DNA of 64,000 nt from Adiantum capillus-veneris (GCA_014529385.2 CM043959.1:64431753-64495752); one strand, 5' to 3'; shown: positions 12,238 to 25,300, numbered from the stretch's first letter. A program made the numbers and translations. The notes: generated by a model from the sequence alone, not told the origin.

Positions 12238-13766
12238 CGAAAGGCATAACCAGTTTTCAGATCTTCTGAAGGTACTAGAATAATGCAAGGAAACCTTGGC
12301 GTAACTTTCCATGCAATTGTGAGCCAGATTTCCTACTCGCCTGAGTATCTTGAAAAGTCCGTTACATGTTCGTCCCTAATGAAGGTTACGTGCCAACGTA
12401 CTCTGTCAGCACACCAGGTAAGTCCTTGACGTATGAAAGTATTGACACAATCTCCAACCCCACCACCAGAGGTGTTCAAAGTCAAAAATTGTACTTAAGA
12501 AAATTCTAGAATAGGGAGAAAATCATCTATTTAGAAATGCGTTGTGTTAACGTATGCTCTTAGGAGATCCTTTAGCACAAGATTACTCTTTGTAATCTGC
12601 CTATCCCCTTGGATAACTGACAATACTGAGGTGTGTTTTCCTCACGGTTTACAGACAGTCGTCCTAGATGACTGGTAAACGGGAAATCACAGTAGTGTTT
12701 AACATTGCTGAAGAATCAACAATGTCCGAAATAACCATCGTGGTTAACTTGAGAAAAATCCACAAACGCCCAAACCGAGCCATGACCTCTATTGGTGATT
12801 AGTGGATCCAAAAGTAATCTCATAGAGATAGTGCACATAGAGTGCAAAATGCTTCATAAGCAACAATCTGTGGAATATGCATGTCGTTCCAAATCAGCCC
12901 TTGCTAAACACTAGGGCCCATAACACCTAGTGTGCATGCATTTAGCAAAAGCTAACCGAACCTGTATATCCATAATGATGCTTGCCAATACTTATGGCAA
13001 ATGTGATGCGCCTAGCACACATTAAAGAGGAATGTAAATAGTTCTGAAAAGAAACTAAATACTTTCAGTTGCAATCTTTTTGCAAGCCTTGCGGAAACGT
13101 CTGAACCATAAGAGAAGGTGTAACAGTGATCACTTCTAGGTACAAACAATGAAACTTTTTCATTTTCTATATGGATAAACAACCATCTGTAATGTTGTTT
13201 AGCAATACTTGTACCTTAACAAGTCATTCTAAGTATCCGACAATTTCTGGCCACGAAATTGCTCCTGATACGTCGTGCTAAAAATGGTCTAGAAAGCAGA
13301 TGTGACCAGCACTTAGGGACTTTGTCGTGACACATATTTGAAATAGGGGGCGCCAGTGTCAATCCCAGAGACTCATATTCGCCACATGTGGAATATGTCT
13401 CAACTAAGGATGTCTGAAAAAGAACAGCCTACAAGTACAAGATGTACTTGTGTGTGGAGGTAGCTCTAAACACTTTACGACAAGAGTGAGAGGGACCCTC
13501 ATTCATTGCTCCACACTGGCTAAACCGAAATCCTTGAGTTCCTAGACCATGTTGTATCCCATGTGACAACATGTGCCAAATTGAACCCTACAAGTAGGTT
13601 CGTAACAGCATAAGGCAGAAAGGTAGATTGGATACTTGGCCAAAAATACTGTGTGCCGACATGCCCTTGGCATGACTTTGTAACATTCAAGCGTACTTAT
13701 ACGTCTTGAAAAACCCAAGCAAAGCATACTAAAAATGGAATAACACCAAATCAATAGATGCATACC

Positions 13767-13844
13767 TGGAGATTTGGACGTAATGTTCACTTACCCGTAT
13801 TCAAATGGAGATTTGGACATAATGTTCACTTACACGTATTCAAA
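13767..13844. repeat. 39 bp tandem duplication inside nested element
   Basis: TGGAGATTTGGAC... is repeated at 13767-13805 and 13806-13844 with two or three substitutions. Confidence 0.85.
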
Positions 13845-14581
13845 TGGAGAGGAGCACATCCCCTACCTGAAAAAACAAACAGCATTGCACTGGGAAGCCT
13901 GGGTGTTGCCTTTGCAATCCAAGCTCTTGGATTAGAATTCACGTAGTCAAACCCCTTGATAAGACTCTTTGTAGAAACTGCTCAACTAGCAGATAACGGT
14001 AACCAACATAGTCAACCTGTGATCGTTAATGCCTATGGGGTGATGTAGCAATCACCCGCCGGGTCTTACCCCAAAAAAGTATGTCCATAGACACTCTGTA
14101 GTGCTATAGAGAGAGCAAGAGATCCACACAAGTGAACGGCCGAGCTCTTATGGACAGCCATGCTGCCACAACTGATTGCTACATCTAGACTTTCTTGTAG
14201 AGATCAGCTGCGGTGGAGTTGAAGATTATCAAAAACTCAACTTGAGTGTCACGCTGAAAACAAGTACTGCATAAATGACAACCTAAACATCCGTAATGAC
14301 AAGACTCTTGCTTGTCCATCAATGTCGATGTGTACTTCCGGGGGTATATCTTGAAAATAATCACCCAAAGAATGCTAGTAGTTGGGTCTTACCCTTGTCC
14401 GGACATCGGCGCTTAGCGTGTTTGGCTCATAGCCCTTATGCAAAATAGTGTTCAATCAACGAACCGATGAGGACTAATTTGAGCAGCATCTTAAGCATAT
14501 GCTAGCTGTGAGTTAGAGCACCTTGGCCGAAGCTGACTCACGAGCAGAATATTTATCAAAAGCTTGTTATATTATTCCCTT

Positions 14582-14583
<2 letters not shown>

Positions 14584-14650
<67 letters not shown>
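14584..14650. repeat. (AG)n microsatellite
   Basis: About 33 AG dinucleotides within the nested element. Confidence 0.97.
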
Positions 14651-14653
<3 letters not shown>

Positions 14654-15545
14654 AGAGCATGCTGGGCTGAGGAACTTTCCTTAAGGTTGTAGAGTGTGTA
14701 CCCAAGCTGTGTGCCCTGATGCATCTTATGTCTGACTTGCAACTTATCGTATAAGCAGTCCACAATTTTCTGGTATGACTCTCTCATTGAGAGAGGGAAT
14801 AGAAAAACATAAAACTCATTCCGACCCACCTACCTTGTAGGGGTCGTGATTGTATGAGGATGACTTGTCATTGGCACTGTGCCTGTGAATCAAGTCCAAA
14901 TTTTTGGTTCTTTTTAGTACTGTTGTGTTGACAGCAATAAAAAAAACACATTAAACAATCCATCACTTAGTCTGTCCTTGACAGAGTTTTGAGTGTGATA
15001 GCGGAAGCGTAATCCATGAATCGGTGGAATTCATGCCACCCGGTTAGCATGCCATGCATGCATAATTGTAAGCCCTTCAATTTCCCAAACTGGCGCGCGA
15101 ATGCCCTTGATGCCAAGTCAATGGGCAGTATCGTGGCACGCGTGAGAAGCCTTGCTTCATGTGAATTTGTCAAAGCACTTTGCGTTACATAACAGACAAC
15201 GTGTCCAATGAAAACATGAAAAACAAACATATTGAAAATTGGACTCACCTGGTTATCCCGTTGTAACTAGTTATCCTGAAATTTTGATGGAGAAGAACTT
15301 GTTCCATAACTGCTCATAGCCTTTTCTGCTACACGAGAGAGAGTTGTCGCGTGTATATATATACGTCCCTTGTATCATATACATCCATCTGGCATGTAAT
15401 GAAAGAACCTGCAAGCAGATTACCAATTTCCTCCCAAGTTTGTATGCTTATAACATATACCAAATGTGGGGAGTCTCAATGCAAGATTCCTAACTCGAAG
15501 CCTGGCTTCACAGAAATTGAAGCCTTGCTGTTAGCCAACTGAGGT

Positions 15546-15975
15546 GGTTGTTGACATGCAAAGAACATGACAAAAAGAATCGACCTTGTCGAGGAATTTC
15601 AAGTGAAATGAGCTAAGACTGTGTGACAAGCATCCTTTGGCAACGGCTAGAAATAGTGACAAGGAGTCGGCCATGCCGAACAACGTGCCTCCTGCATCAA
15701 GGCAAGCAGTAGGATGTGCTAATCTCCTTGAGATTACAAAACATGGCAAATTGGCAAAAACGAATCGACCTTGTCGAACACTTTTAGCTAAATGACCATG
15801 TCGAATATCTTAGCATCTTGAGAATTATAAAAAAGTATGCATAACTGATGTATTCTCTGCCAATTTCTAGAAAAGGTGACAGTAGGCAGTCATGCCGAGC
15901 AACTGGGCACCGTACATCAAGTCGATCAGCAAGCCAGGTCAATCTCCTTGAGATTCTAGAACAATGACAACTTGC
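15546..15975. repeat. Imperfect ~210 bp tandem repeat inside nested element
   Basis: Two diverged units share the ordered phrases GAATCGACCTTGTCGA, GCATCAAG or TACATCAAG, and CAATCTCCTTGAGATT or the closely similar CTAATCTCCTTGAGATT. They begin near 15570 and 15765. No protein explains the conservation. Confidence 0.65.
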
Positions 15976-17154
15976 TATGCTTTTGCATCAAACCGATCCA
16001 GCTGCTATGCTCAAAGCCGTATAAGTTATCACACATACACCATGCATGATACACTTTCTAGTCTTGTCGGCCATGTTTGTTCGTGTACATGGTTGACCTT
16101 GGCTAGCGATATGCAAGGGCGTAACCGTTGAAAGCACTTTGCTTAGCCCCAAAAAACTTGTAGAACAGAGGCAACAATTGCTTTCCATGCCAAGAGTACG
16201 AAGAGATCTGCAAGATTTCATGAATGCAGAATGTAAAGCAAAAATGTGAACTTGCTTACGATTCTTATCGCCCGCTTAGAGTGGTGGAACGAAGTCATCA
16301 TAATCCCGACTCCGTGGGATTCGAAAAACAAAATCTGTAAACTTCTTGGTCTTCGTAAGCACGCCGGTGTTGAATCCAACCAAGAGCAGCTTGAAAATAA
16401 TGAGCAAATCGACAGTTGATGATTCACTCGAAAGCACGGAGCAAAGTCGAGTTGCCAATAATTTGGTTTGCGTCGTATGCAATACACCAGTTAGTTTTGG
16501 CACTGGTTGACGAAGGTTTCAGCCGGCAAGAAGCTGAAATATGTGAATCAAACTGCAGACGCGTGTGATGCGGTTTGCATCGTATGCAATCGCCAAATCG
16601 GTAGAAAGTGGCCAATTGATGGCTTGTCGTAACTTTAAAAAAACTGTGTGCCGCAAGGTCGAACTGCTGGATTTACTGTAAATCCAAAAATTTACTGTGA
16701 TGATGCCCACCGTATCGAAGAGGAGAGCCATACAGCAACGGGTTCCGTGAACCGTGTAAGCCGGCTCTAGCTTTTAGGTCCACTGGGGTTGTCCGAGTGG
16801 GAACGGCCAACCCTTAAGGGTTTTTGTAAAAAAAAAAAAACGTGAAGAAATCTGCTGCAGACAACGCGGCCGCCTGCGTAGGCCTTTGGAGAGAGATAGC
16901 TTGCGATGGCGAGCTCTACTGAAGCCGGGCAAGAGACGGAAAACGTCTAGCTCCTCCTTGCGCTCCAATTGAGCCTAATATCGAAGGATTTGAAGTAGGT
17001 CGAACATCGCCCTTGTCCCCGACTAGGAGTTGCTGCACGCGCTCGGCCTCGGCTTCTTCTTTCTCCTCCAATTTGAGGTTGCATGTACATGCAAAGCAAA
17101 AAACGACTGTCTCTCCACGCCTGTGTCCCCAAAAAGGAGTGGCTCTGATACCAG

Positions 17155-17326
17155 TGTAAGAAACTAGGCAACTAGGCTCTACTGGATCCTCCTCCCAACC
17201 TCCCTTTATAGGTGGGCTCCTAGCCCCTTGCCCTAGACGGATCCCCTGTCCACACTGCCTAGCCCGGCCCTTGGCCGTAGTCCTTGCCTAGCCTAGTTCT
17301 TAGGGTACAGGACCCATGTCCTGACA
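17155..17326 (-). repeat. 5' LTR of nested element
   Basis: 172 bp; on the minus strand it ends ...CTTACA and is followed after one base by the TGGTATCAGAGCC primer site, which fixes the orientation. Confidence 0.9.
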
Positions 17327-19080
17327 GTCCCAAAGAAGTCTCTTCAAATACAGACAAAGTAGGGACAAGTATGGATTCCCAAACGAGCATCATCAACAAA
17401 ACAACCAAGAATCACAAAGAAGTGGGTCCCAAAGGAAACCAATAACACTGCTGTCACTGCCATCGCCGCTTGAATTCTTTCAATTCCTCGTATGACAACA
17501 ATACAGTTTGAAGAGAACCCACTATGGGAAACAATGCCAAATACGACAACCAATCACAAGGCTAAAGTGGATTCCAAAGAAGCATTAAATATAAGTAAGC
17601 CTTCAAAAAATCTCTACAACTTTCAGTCAAGAAAAATGGTACAGGAGCTTCAAAGATCATCACATTGCTTAGAATAGGAAGCCTCGTCAGCAAATGCCAA
17701 TAAGCAAATTGCTTATACCCACATCTTGCACAACATAAATTTTTCCATGCATTGATTGTGTGTGCATAATAGGGCTACATTAGAAGGCCTGCATAGGCAC
17801 TTTTTTTGATTTCCCAAGCACAACACATACCCTTGAGATACCCTATCATCAAGGAGGACTCCAAATAGGAACGGGGGAGGCATTCTAAATGCGGACTTAA
17901 TATATGAATATTAGAGGGCAGTGTTTTGTGAGTTGTATTGAATTTTGCGTTTGATTGTGGATGAATTTTTGACAAACTTCAGAGTATATGCCCTCATAGT
18001 AGCGTTACAAGATGAGTATGGGGACAAAAGCCATATATGAGCCCCTAGGGACATGTGTACAATGTACATAGAATTAGAATTCTATTAGAATGATTTTGCT
18101 TTTTGCTGAGTTGATTTTTGGTTTTATTTCGTTATTTTTTAGATTTTTTTAAAAAAAAGAAAAAAAAGAAAGGGAAAAATTCACAATCTAGATGAAAGAG
18201 ACTGAAGAGGTGCATGCTAGCAATACGAAGAAGAAGAAGAAGATATAGGGAAAGGATGAAACTTCACTAGGTATGCCTCGAACGCCATGTGCACAATGGA
18301 TAATGTCAAAGGATAGACTACAAGGACAAAGGAAGTTGGCGATGCGAGTAAACAAAAAAGCACTCATCAAGTGTAAAGTTGCCTATCAGACACTTGATGC
18401 GACTACAAGTCCGTATACAAGAAGTAGATGTTTATATTGTAAATCTTCTATCTTGTATGTGACTTAATGAAGCCTAACAAACTCACAAGAACAAAAGGGG
18501 TAGAAATGACAGTTTAGTCATCTATCGTGATTAATGTTTGCAAGGGAAACCAGGGATCAAGCCTGGTTATCATCATTAGTTCTACATGTAATTGGCAGCC
18601 AGAAGGTGCTAGAGATACCCATCAATCATTCTCAAGAGACTAACATCCAGAAAAGTGCCAAATAATAGTCCAAATCAAGCCAAACTTTGTCAGAAGGCTA
18701 CGAATAGAGAACACAAGCTAAGGGTTTATATAAATTTAAAAAAGATCTAACCCCTAGCCAAAGCTGCAATTTTTTCAAATCTAATGCCATGATAGTTGTC
18801 TGCATACCTTGTACATCATGTGTAAGAGTTTTGGAGACAAATGGACAATGATAGCTCATTAATAACGAATGATGTCGGATAAGGCCCTTTTGATACAAGT
18901 TACTAACTTGGGGAATTAATTGGGGTTTGTCATGCTTTAATTAATTTATGTGTCAAGTAGAAGAAGTATAATGATTTACACAACCCACAAAAGCTAACAG
19001 TGGCACATGCGACTTTGATCACCTTGATGGAGGAACAAAGGAGTCACCAACGAAGAAGAGCAGACACAAACGATAGACAA
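17327..19080 (+). other. Block 1 tail of the giant element (noncoding)
   Basis: Resumes the host element after the nested insertion and matches block 2 in order: 17327-17480 with 26455-26560, 17690-17960 with 26770-27050, 18180-18640 with 27275-27800, and 18890-19080 with 28640-28830. No open frame with a recognisable domain. Between 19080 and about 19160 the match jumps to sequence homologous to 6575, the start of the palindrome array, with no LTR in between. Confidence 0.75.
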
Positions 19081-19159
19081 ACCAACCTTTGCAGGTTTAC
19101 ATAGCTTGTCCTTGATGAGACAAATTGAATACTGGACATGGGTTTTGAACCTAAGTAAG

Positions 19160-21650
19160 TGATCTGATTCCGATCTAGAGCTATTCATCACTGGTTTATT
19201 TGCTAAAGTGCTTGTTTGCATTTAAAATCATGGAAAAGTTGATTTTGAGGATGAAAACTTGATATATTTGACTGCACCAAAGTGTTTAGAAGGAGTGTTT
19301 TACCCTTAGGACACCTTGAAACTAAAGTTTTGACCAACCCTTGGGACCCAAAAGACAAAAGACGGAGTGTCAAAAAAAAAAAAACTTGTGATTCTGAGCA
19401 TATTTTTGCATGAAAATTGGTAAAAGTGCTTGAAAACCAGTGTTGGAGACTTGGAAAAGCTTGTGGTAAAATTTTGGCCAGAAATTCATCAGTAGACACT
19501 ATATGCGTATGATGTCTAAAGAGTAATTCTCAGCAACCAAAATAAGCTTTTGACATTATACCCATCTTCTTTAAGTTGTGTTCAACACATACACCAAATT
19601 TTATTTCATTTGGACATATAGATTGAGGGGAGTTTACTCTTTCAGGGGATTTTCTTGTCAAAAAAAGGTGATTTTGTGCAATTTTCGTTTCAAAAAATTA
19701 TTGTGAGTACATGTGTATGTTGTACACATCAAGGAGCACCTTGGGTAGAAACAGAACTTCATTCTGACCACCTAGACATCATACACGTATGATGTCCTAG
19801 AGGCCAGATTTGATACATTTGAGTGTACCCTTGTGATCTAGAGCGTTTAGGAAGCAAATAGGCAAAATTCCATTGAATTTGAAGCATTTTTGGGTTTGTA
19901 AAGGCCGCAAGATAAATCTAAGCAAGTCAATTCTTGAATTGATCATATCTAGCACAAAAAGTGGTGAAATTTAATTTTGAAAGTTGTTGTGAGTTGCCAG
20001 TGTAGTGAGGAACTTCTGGAGCGAGTTTCACCTCATTTTGACCAGATAGACATCTTATGTGTATGATGTTTAAAGGGCAATTTTAGGGACCAAAGCCGAC
20101 ATCAAAGCATACCAAGGTTTTTAGCACCACAAAAAAAAAAGCTTAGAGACCAAGTTTGGGCTAACTCTGAGCACATAGGTATGATGTCTCAAGTCAAGAT
20201 TTGAAAGTCCAATTGCATTTTTGACAACATAGGAGGTTTGAAAATGATGTGTTAAGATTATTTGTAAAATTTCATCTCATTTGGACACATATCTTTGAAC
20301 CTAAGGAGATTTTTACAGATCTAAGAAGGTAAAGGTGAAAAAGTAGTGATTTTGAGCAATTTTGACGTCCAATTTTTTTTGTGAGCACATATTCTTGCTG
20401 TACACATCAAGGAGCACCTTGGGTAGAAGCATAAGTGAAATCCGAGCCAAAAGACATCATACACATATGATGTCTTAGAGGCCGGATCTGGGTCAAATTA
20501 GACATCTGAGTATACCCTAGTGTCCTAAAGCATAAAAAAAGTCCCTAGCCAAAATTTCATTACATTTGGAGCATTTGGGCTAAAAAGTGCCAAAGGACAC
20601 AACTTGGGCAAGATTCATGCTTGTATTGACCATAACTTGCACAAAAAGTGTTGAAATTGAATTGTAAAAGTTGCTAAGAGTTATTTGAGTGATAAAGAGT
20701 CTTTGGAACAAAAGTCACTTCATTTTGCCACAAAAGACATCATACACGCGTATAATGTCTCAAGTGCCAAATTAGGGGGTCAAAACTTACATCTGAGCTT
20801 GCATAAGTGTTTGCCATCACAAAATAGGCCTAGAGACCAAGTTTCATTCAATTTGGATCACTTTTGTCTTAGCTAACCTCCCAGGGAAGTTGCAAGCAAC
20901 CAAATAGAAAAAGGACTGATAGAACTGACAATTAGGGGGTCAAAACTTATATTTGAGCTCGTATAAGTGTTTTCCATCACAAAATAGACCTAGAGACCAA
21001 GTTTCATTGAATTTGGATTAGTTTTGGCTTAGCTAATAGAAAAAGGAGTGATAGACATGACTAAAAGTGTCAAAATCACAAACTTAGACTTGGAGTGGTT
21101 AGAGTACATCAAGGAGAGTCTACAATTATACTTTGGAGCAATTCTAAGTCAAGAGACATCATACGCATATGAAGACTCCAGGCACAGGTTGAGGCCAGAC
21201 AGTAACTTTGACTAGTCAAAGGACTTCCTTTTGACCCTAGAATCTCAAATATCATTCCAAAACAACATTTGGACTCTTACAAGTGGACCAAAGCATGCAT
21301 CTAGTGTTGACACTCTGAAATTGTCAGAATTAACCTATAGGAAGATTGAATGCGATAGAAGACTATTTTGGCTATAACTTGAGCTCCCGATATCGGATTC
21401 AAAAACTTTTTTTTATAAAAAAAAAGCTCCAAAGTAGCTCTACAAGGTTTAGTGTGACCCCTAAACAGCAATCAAAGACTCTTTGTTGGTCAGCGTTCAA
21501 AAAAACATCGTTTACAGGCTTAAATGCATCCAAAAGTTAGGGGTGTCTAAAAGTGCAAATTTGAGAGAATTGTGAGGAAACAATCGCGGTTTTGGACATA
21601 GTTTTGACTTTTTCTTAAACAAAGCACTTGAACACATTGGAATAAGTCTT
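19160..21650 (+). repeat. Palindrome-bearing ~280 bp repeat array, block 2
   Basis: Second copy of the leader array. Near-palindromes lie at 19495, 19775, 20049, about 20174 (half), 20453, 20736 and 21155, again spaced 274-283 bp apart with one short (~125 bp) step. Copies differ mostly by CG to TG or CA within the ACGCGT core. About 20810-20880 and 20935-21020 also repeat each other. Confidence 0.85.
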
Positions 21651-21694
21651 CTTACATCAAGCTAAATATGTTAAGACCAAAAATCATGTCTAAT

Positions 21695-23360
21695 TTAGAT
21701 TCAAGCTTAGCTTATACAAGCTCCGAGATCCTAGTGATAGAGGAGAATCCGCCCATAATGGATCTTCCAAACTTGCAGTTGATAAAGACCAATTTTGTTG
21801 AGAGAGTTCAGATGAAAGATCATGAGAGTGATGGGCTATATAGAAACATTTGACAGCAATGAGGTCAACCTTAATAGGTGCTTAGAGCCATACCCAGAAA
21901 GAGTTGACAGATTACAAGCTCTTATATGTCTATACATACAGAGTTGACTGTCAATGGAAATCTATAGTTGTTGACAAGTATGGACACGAATATAGAGCTG
22001 TAGAAAGCATAAATCCATAGATTGCATTAGAAATAGGTGGATATTTGGTCAATGAAGGACCACATATGCCCCCACCAAACACGAGAATTCCTACGAGAAT
22101 TCCACAAAGGGAGCCACCTGGATTCCCTCCTAGAGCGATAAGGAGAGATGAAATGATCACAAAGACGACAGACATGCCTCCTCAAGTGAATCTCCCTAAT
22201 AGACCAATCTCCAAGAGAACAACCAATCCCTTTGAAGAAGAACCTAGGCATAGTAGAAGACCTGAAGCGAGAGAAGGATTGGGAGAGTCTATGGTTAGAC
22301 TTGTAGACAATTGGCGAGTTAGACCGTCCCAAGTCCAGAAATGGGTAAATAGGAAATACTCCGGAGATAAAGATCCAAGTGATCATGTAGAAGCTTTCAG
22401 AAGAGTGATTAGAACAAAGGAAGTTTTGGATTTTGCAACACAGTTTGCAAGATTTGGATTGCTTCTGGTATACGACACTGCTACATGGTTCGACTCAGTG
22501 GAAAGACGGGATTTTGAGATTATAGATGAGTTGTTTGAAGAATTCATCAAAGAATTCTCGCAAAAAGGCATAGCTTACAATACAGTCTTGCAAATTCACA
22601 GATTCAAATAAAAAGAGGGTGAATCAGTACTCAAAGTGGCATTACGGGTCAAGAGATATGTAGTTCTTTTCAAGAGCAAAATTACCTACGTAGGCACACG
22701 ACTAAGGCCGATCTTTATCCAGGGAATGAGACATGTGGATCTTCCAAAGAATCATATGATAAGGAGCGTGACGCTAAACGAATTGATCAAAGAAGCTCTT
22801 TTTGGTGGATAACTGTGAGAAATATAAAGAAAAGGATTGTAAGATTCAAGAGGACGACACATCCTCTCAATGCAGATGCTAAGGTCCATTGCAAAACCAA
22901 TGGCACCTATTGATCAAGAAAAGTTTATTGACGAAATGGTCAAGAGGTTAATTCCTCTTGTAAAGTCCTATCTATAGGAGCTTAAGTGGTGCAAAATTGA
23001 GAGGAAATGGACAAACCATACGAGGGAATAGTGCTACTATAGCATGGAATATTCTAGGGAGAGGTATGTACAACCTATTCTAGTAGCACCTACTCCACCT
23101 AGATACATTATGGGGAATGCGCCAGGTCTAGTGTTTCAAGGCCACAGTCTATCTTAGGACACCAACCTCCATTGCTAGGTGCTAGAATTCCTAAAGACAT
23201 GAGACACACACCAATGATGGAAGTATCTAATAAACAAGCATTAGTACAAACTACAATGTATTATAACCACCAGAGTGGGTACCCTTTGCAGCAACAGAAG
23301 ATGAGAGAAACACATGGAGTGGAGAGGTTGGTACAATCTCCACCTCCTACATTTTGACCT
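21695..23360 (+). pseudogene. Gypsy gag, block 2
   Basis: Homologous to block 1. The open frame 22045-22611 carries SGDKDPSDHVEAFRRV, FATQFARFGL, ATWFDSVERRDFE and FEEFIKEFSQKG, then stops at a TAA. The arginine-rich continuation, the proline/glutamine-rich segment and a short open frame at 23172-23357 follow in other frames. It keeps the retrotransposon gag core but has at least three lesions. The MDLPNLQLIKTN leader begins at ~21759. Confidence 0.8.
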
Positions 23361-23534
23361 GAAGAAAGAAGATATGAGATGGACGTATGGACATTGCGGT
23401 TCATTGTGAATAGAGGCTTAGCTAGGTTAGAGCCTGTTTACAGCCAAGAGGAAATGCAAGAAGAAGCTCCTTGATCTTAGATAGATTGTCACAAAAGCTA
23501 TGACAACCACTTGGTTAAGTAACGTCCTCAAGCA

Positions 23535-23960
23535 GAGGTCACTCAAGTAAATGCCTATTGTCTTGATTGTGGCATCATTCACTTGATTCTTGATTTTTAA
23601 AAAAACCCAAACCGAGTCAAAAAGATCACAAAAAATGTATCAGGAATAGTTCAGCTACCGGATAGCTCGGAAAACAAAAACGCAATACTAATTCAAGTAG
23701 TTACAAGAGTGCAAGCTTAAAAGGAAGCTAATGAGAACCAAAAGATAGAGAAAACAAAAACTGATGCCAGTCTAGAGATGGGTGATCCAAAGACTGATGC
23801 ACCTAGTCAACAAACCAAGAGCAAAAGGAATAGTTGGAAACCTAGAAAGGCTAGGATGAAAGCACATAGGGAACGAGAGCAGCAATCCCTAGCTGAAGAG
23901 CTTACCCAGGCTAAAGAGAAGATAAGACAACATGAGTAAAGGGTTGCACCTTCTCTTACG
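23535..23960 (+). pseudogene. Degenerate zinc knuckle and charged coiled region
   Basis: Translation gives AYCLDCGIIHLILDF, which has the two cysteines and the histidine of a CCHC knuckle but a phenylalanine where the last cysteine would be. A Lys/Glu-rich stretch (KPRKARMKAHRE and LAEELTQAKEKIRQ, 23840-23935) follows and looks coiled-coil prone. This is the nucleocapsid-like part of gag, absent from block 1. Confidence 0.55.
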
Positions 23961-24539
23961 TAGACGTCTCAACCTCCAGAAGAACCATTCATGGAAGAAA
24001 AACCGAGAAGTGATAGTTCAAGAGAACTAGTATTGGTCGAGAAGGTTAATGAGCCATTAGACGCACTCCTGAAGGCTTATGAAACATGGCTCAAAAATAG
24101 CCAAACCCAAGAATAGAGGTGGATGACATATCTATATCCGAAACTAAAAAAGAAAAGGCTCAAAATGTACCAGAAAATGATTCAAACAGCCTAGGGTTTA
24201 CTAGAACCACAAGTTGGAAAACCTAAGGATGTGATCCTTATCTCACCTACACCAGAAATCCCACCAAACTAGGAACAAATAGAGCTAGATTCTAGTCACG
24301 AGCATGGACCAAAGCTCAAAGACCCAGCATTAGAGCCAAGGATAGTGTTGAATACCGTGGATAACTCTTTCGAGGGATTTAACCTAGCTATACCTGAGGG
24401 TTGTAAAGAAATAGATGGTATTGACAAACTGTGGAAACAAGTCAAAGAGGCCAATGAAGCGAGTGAGCTAAGCACAAAGAGTAAACAAGACTTGTGATAG
24501 AAGAGGAGAGTCTTTTCCACCAATAGAGGAATTTGAGGA

Positions 24540-25300
24540 TGGATCTCAAATGAATCTAGAAGTGCAATTATATTGTGGAGACAAAGGATCTGTACAGTCT
24601 ATGAACAATCAACCCCATTTGATAAGAACACTACTGTTTGAGCACGAGGCCATGTCAGATGTTATTGCAGTCCCATCACCACAGAGACTCTCTCCTGAGA
24701 AATTCATTGACTCTAAAGGGCTGATAGACACTTTGTTGACACCAGTGACCTATAATAAGTGCCTCACAGAAAGTTTTAAGGACATTAATTTTTGCACCAC
24801 ATTTTCAAGCTATCACCCTGCCATCATGAGCCTGAAATGCCTCAGCTAAACACTAGGCTAGTGCCATTAAACAAGGTAGGCAAGTACTATGAGGGAGAAG
24901 ATGGGAACACCACTCTTCCGATGGAATTCCAAGGTGTAAAACCCATGGCAATTCTTGACAATGGAGCTCGTTTGCCATTGGAAAAAAAGAGATCTGTAAA
25001 CAATGGGGAAAACCATCAGTGAGGGCTACCAGGATTAAATTGCAGCTTACAGACGGACACATGGAAAAGCCCATAGGACTGCTAGAAAAAGTAGTTGTTA
25101 CTTCTTGTGGCATTTAATAAGAGCATACCTTTGCTATTGTTGATTTCAGCAAGAAGAACAATTACAACATAATATTGGGAAGACCATTCATGTGGCAACT
25201 GAAAATGGTCCAAGATTGGGGCTATGACCATATCTACCTGAGACATATGGAAACCACGACAAGGATAAACTTGAAAGACCATAGCTACAAGGATGTGACA
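24540..25300 (+). pseudogene. Retropepsin (Gypsy aspartic protease), block 2
   Basis: 24938-25020 encodes KPMAILDNGARLP, matching the D-[ST]-G-A active-site loop with Asn at the second place. After a frameshift, IKLQLTDGHMEKPIG and VTSCGI follow, then AIVDFSKKNNYNIILGRPF at ~25135-25190. The I-[IL]-L-G-R-[PT] motif is the C-terminal signature of plant Gypsy proteases. It would process the Gag polyprotein in particles. Asn in place of Thr/Ser plus the frameshifts mean it is inactive. An open frame upstream (24550-24849) has no domain I recognise. Confidence 0.75.

Larger units (their letters stand above)
11723..17326 (-). mobile_element. Nested 5.6 kb LTR element, 172 bp LTRs
   Basis: Direct repeats at 11723-11894 and 17155-17326 (both 172 bp, TGTAAG...TGACA on the plus strand) are nearly identical. 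Target duplications are GTCCT (11718-11722) and GTCCC (17327-17331). Next to the right LTR the minus strand reads TGGTATCAGAGCC (complement of ~17142-17153), the initiator-Met primer site. Next to the left LTR is a polypurine tract (complement of 11895-11912). The element therefore runs on the minus strand. The interior has no protease, RT or integrase. A charged LKLEEKEEAEAERVQQLL stretch lies near 17040, and a chromodomain-tail-like FPTFVFEDE lies at ~11915-11945, suggesting an internally deleted or replaced Gypsy. The empty site is visible near 26450-26460. Confidence 0.9.
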
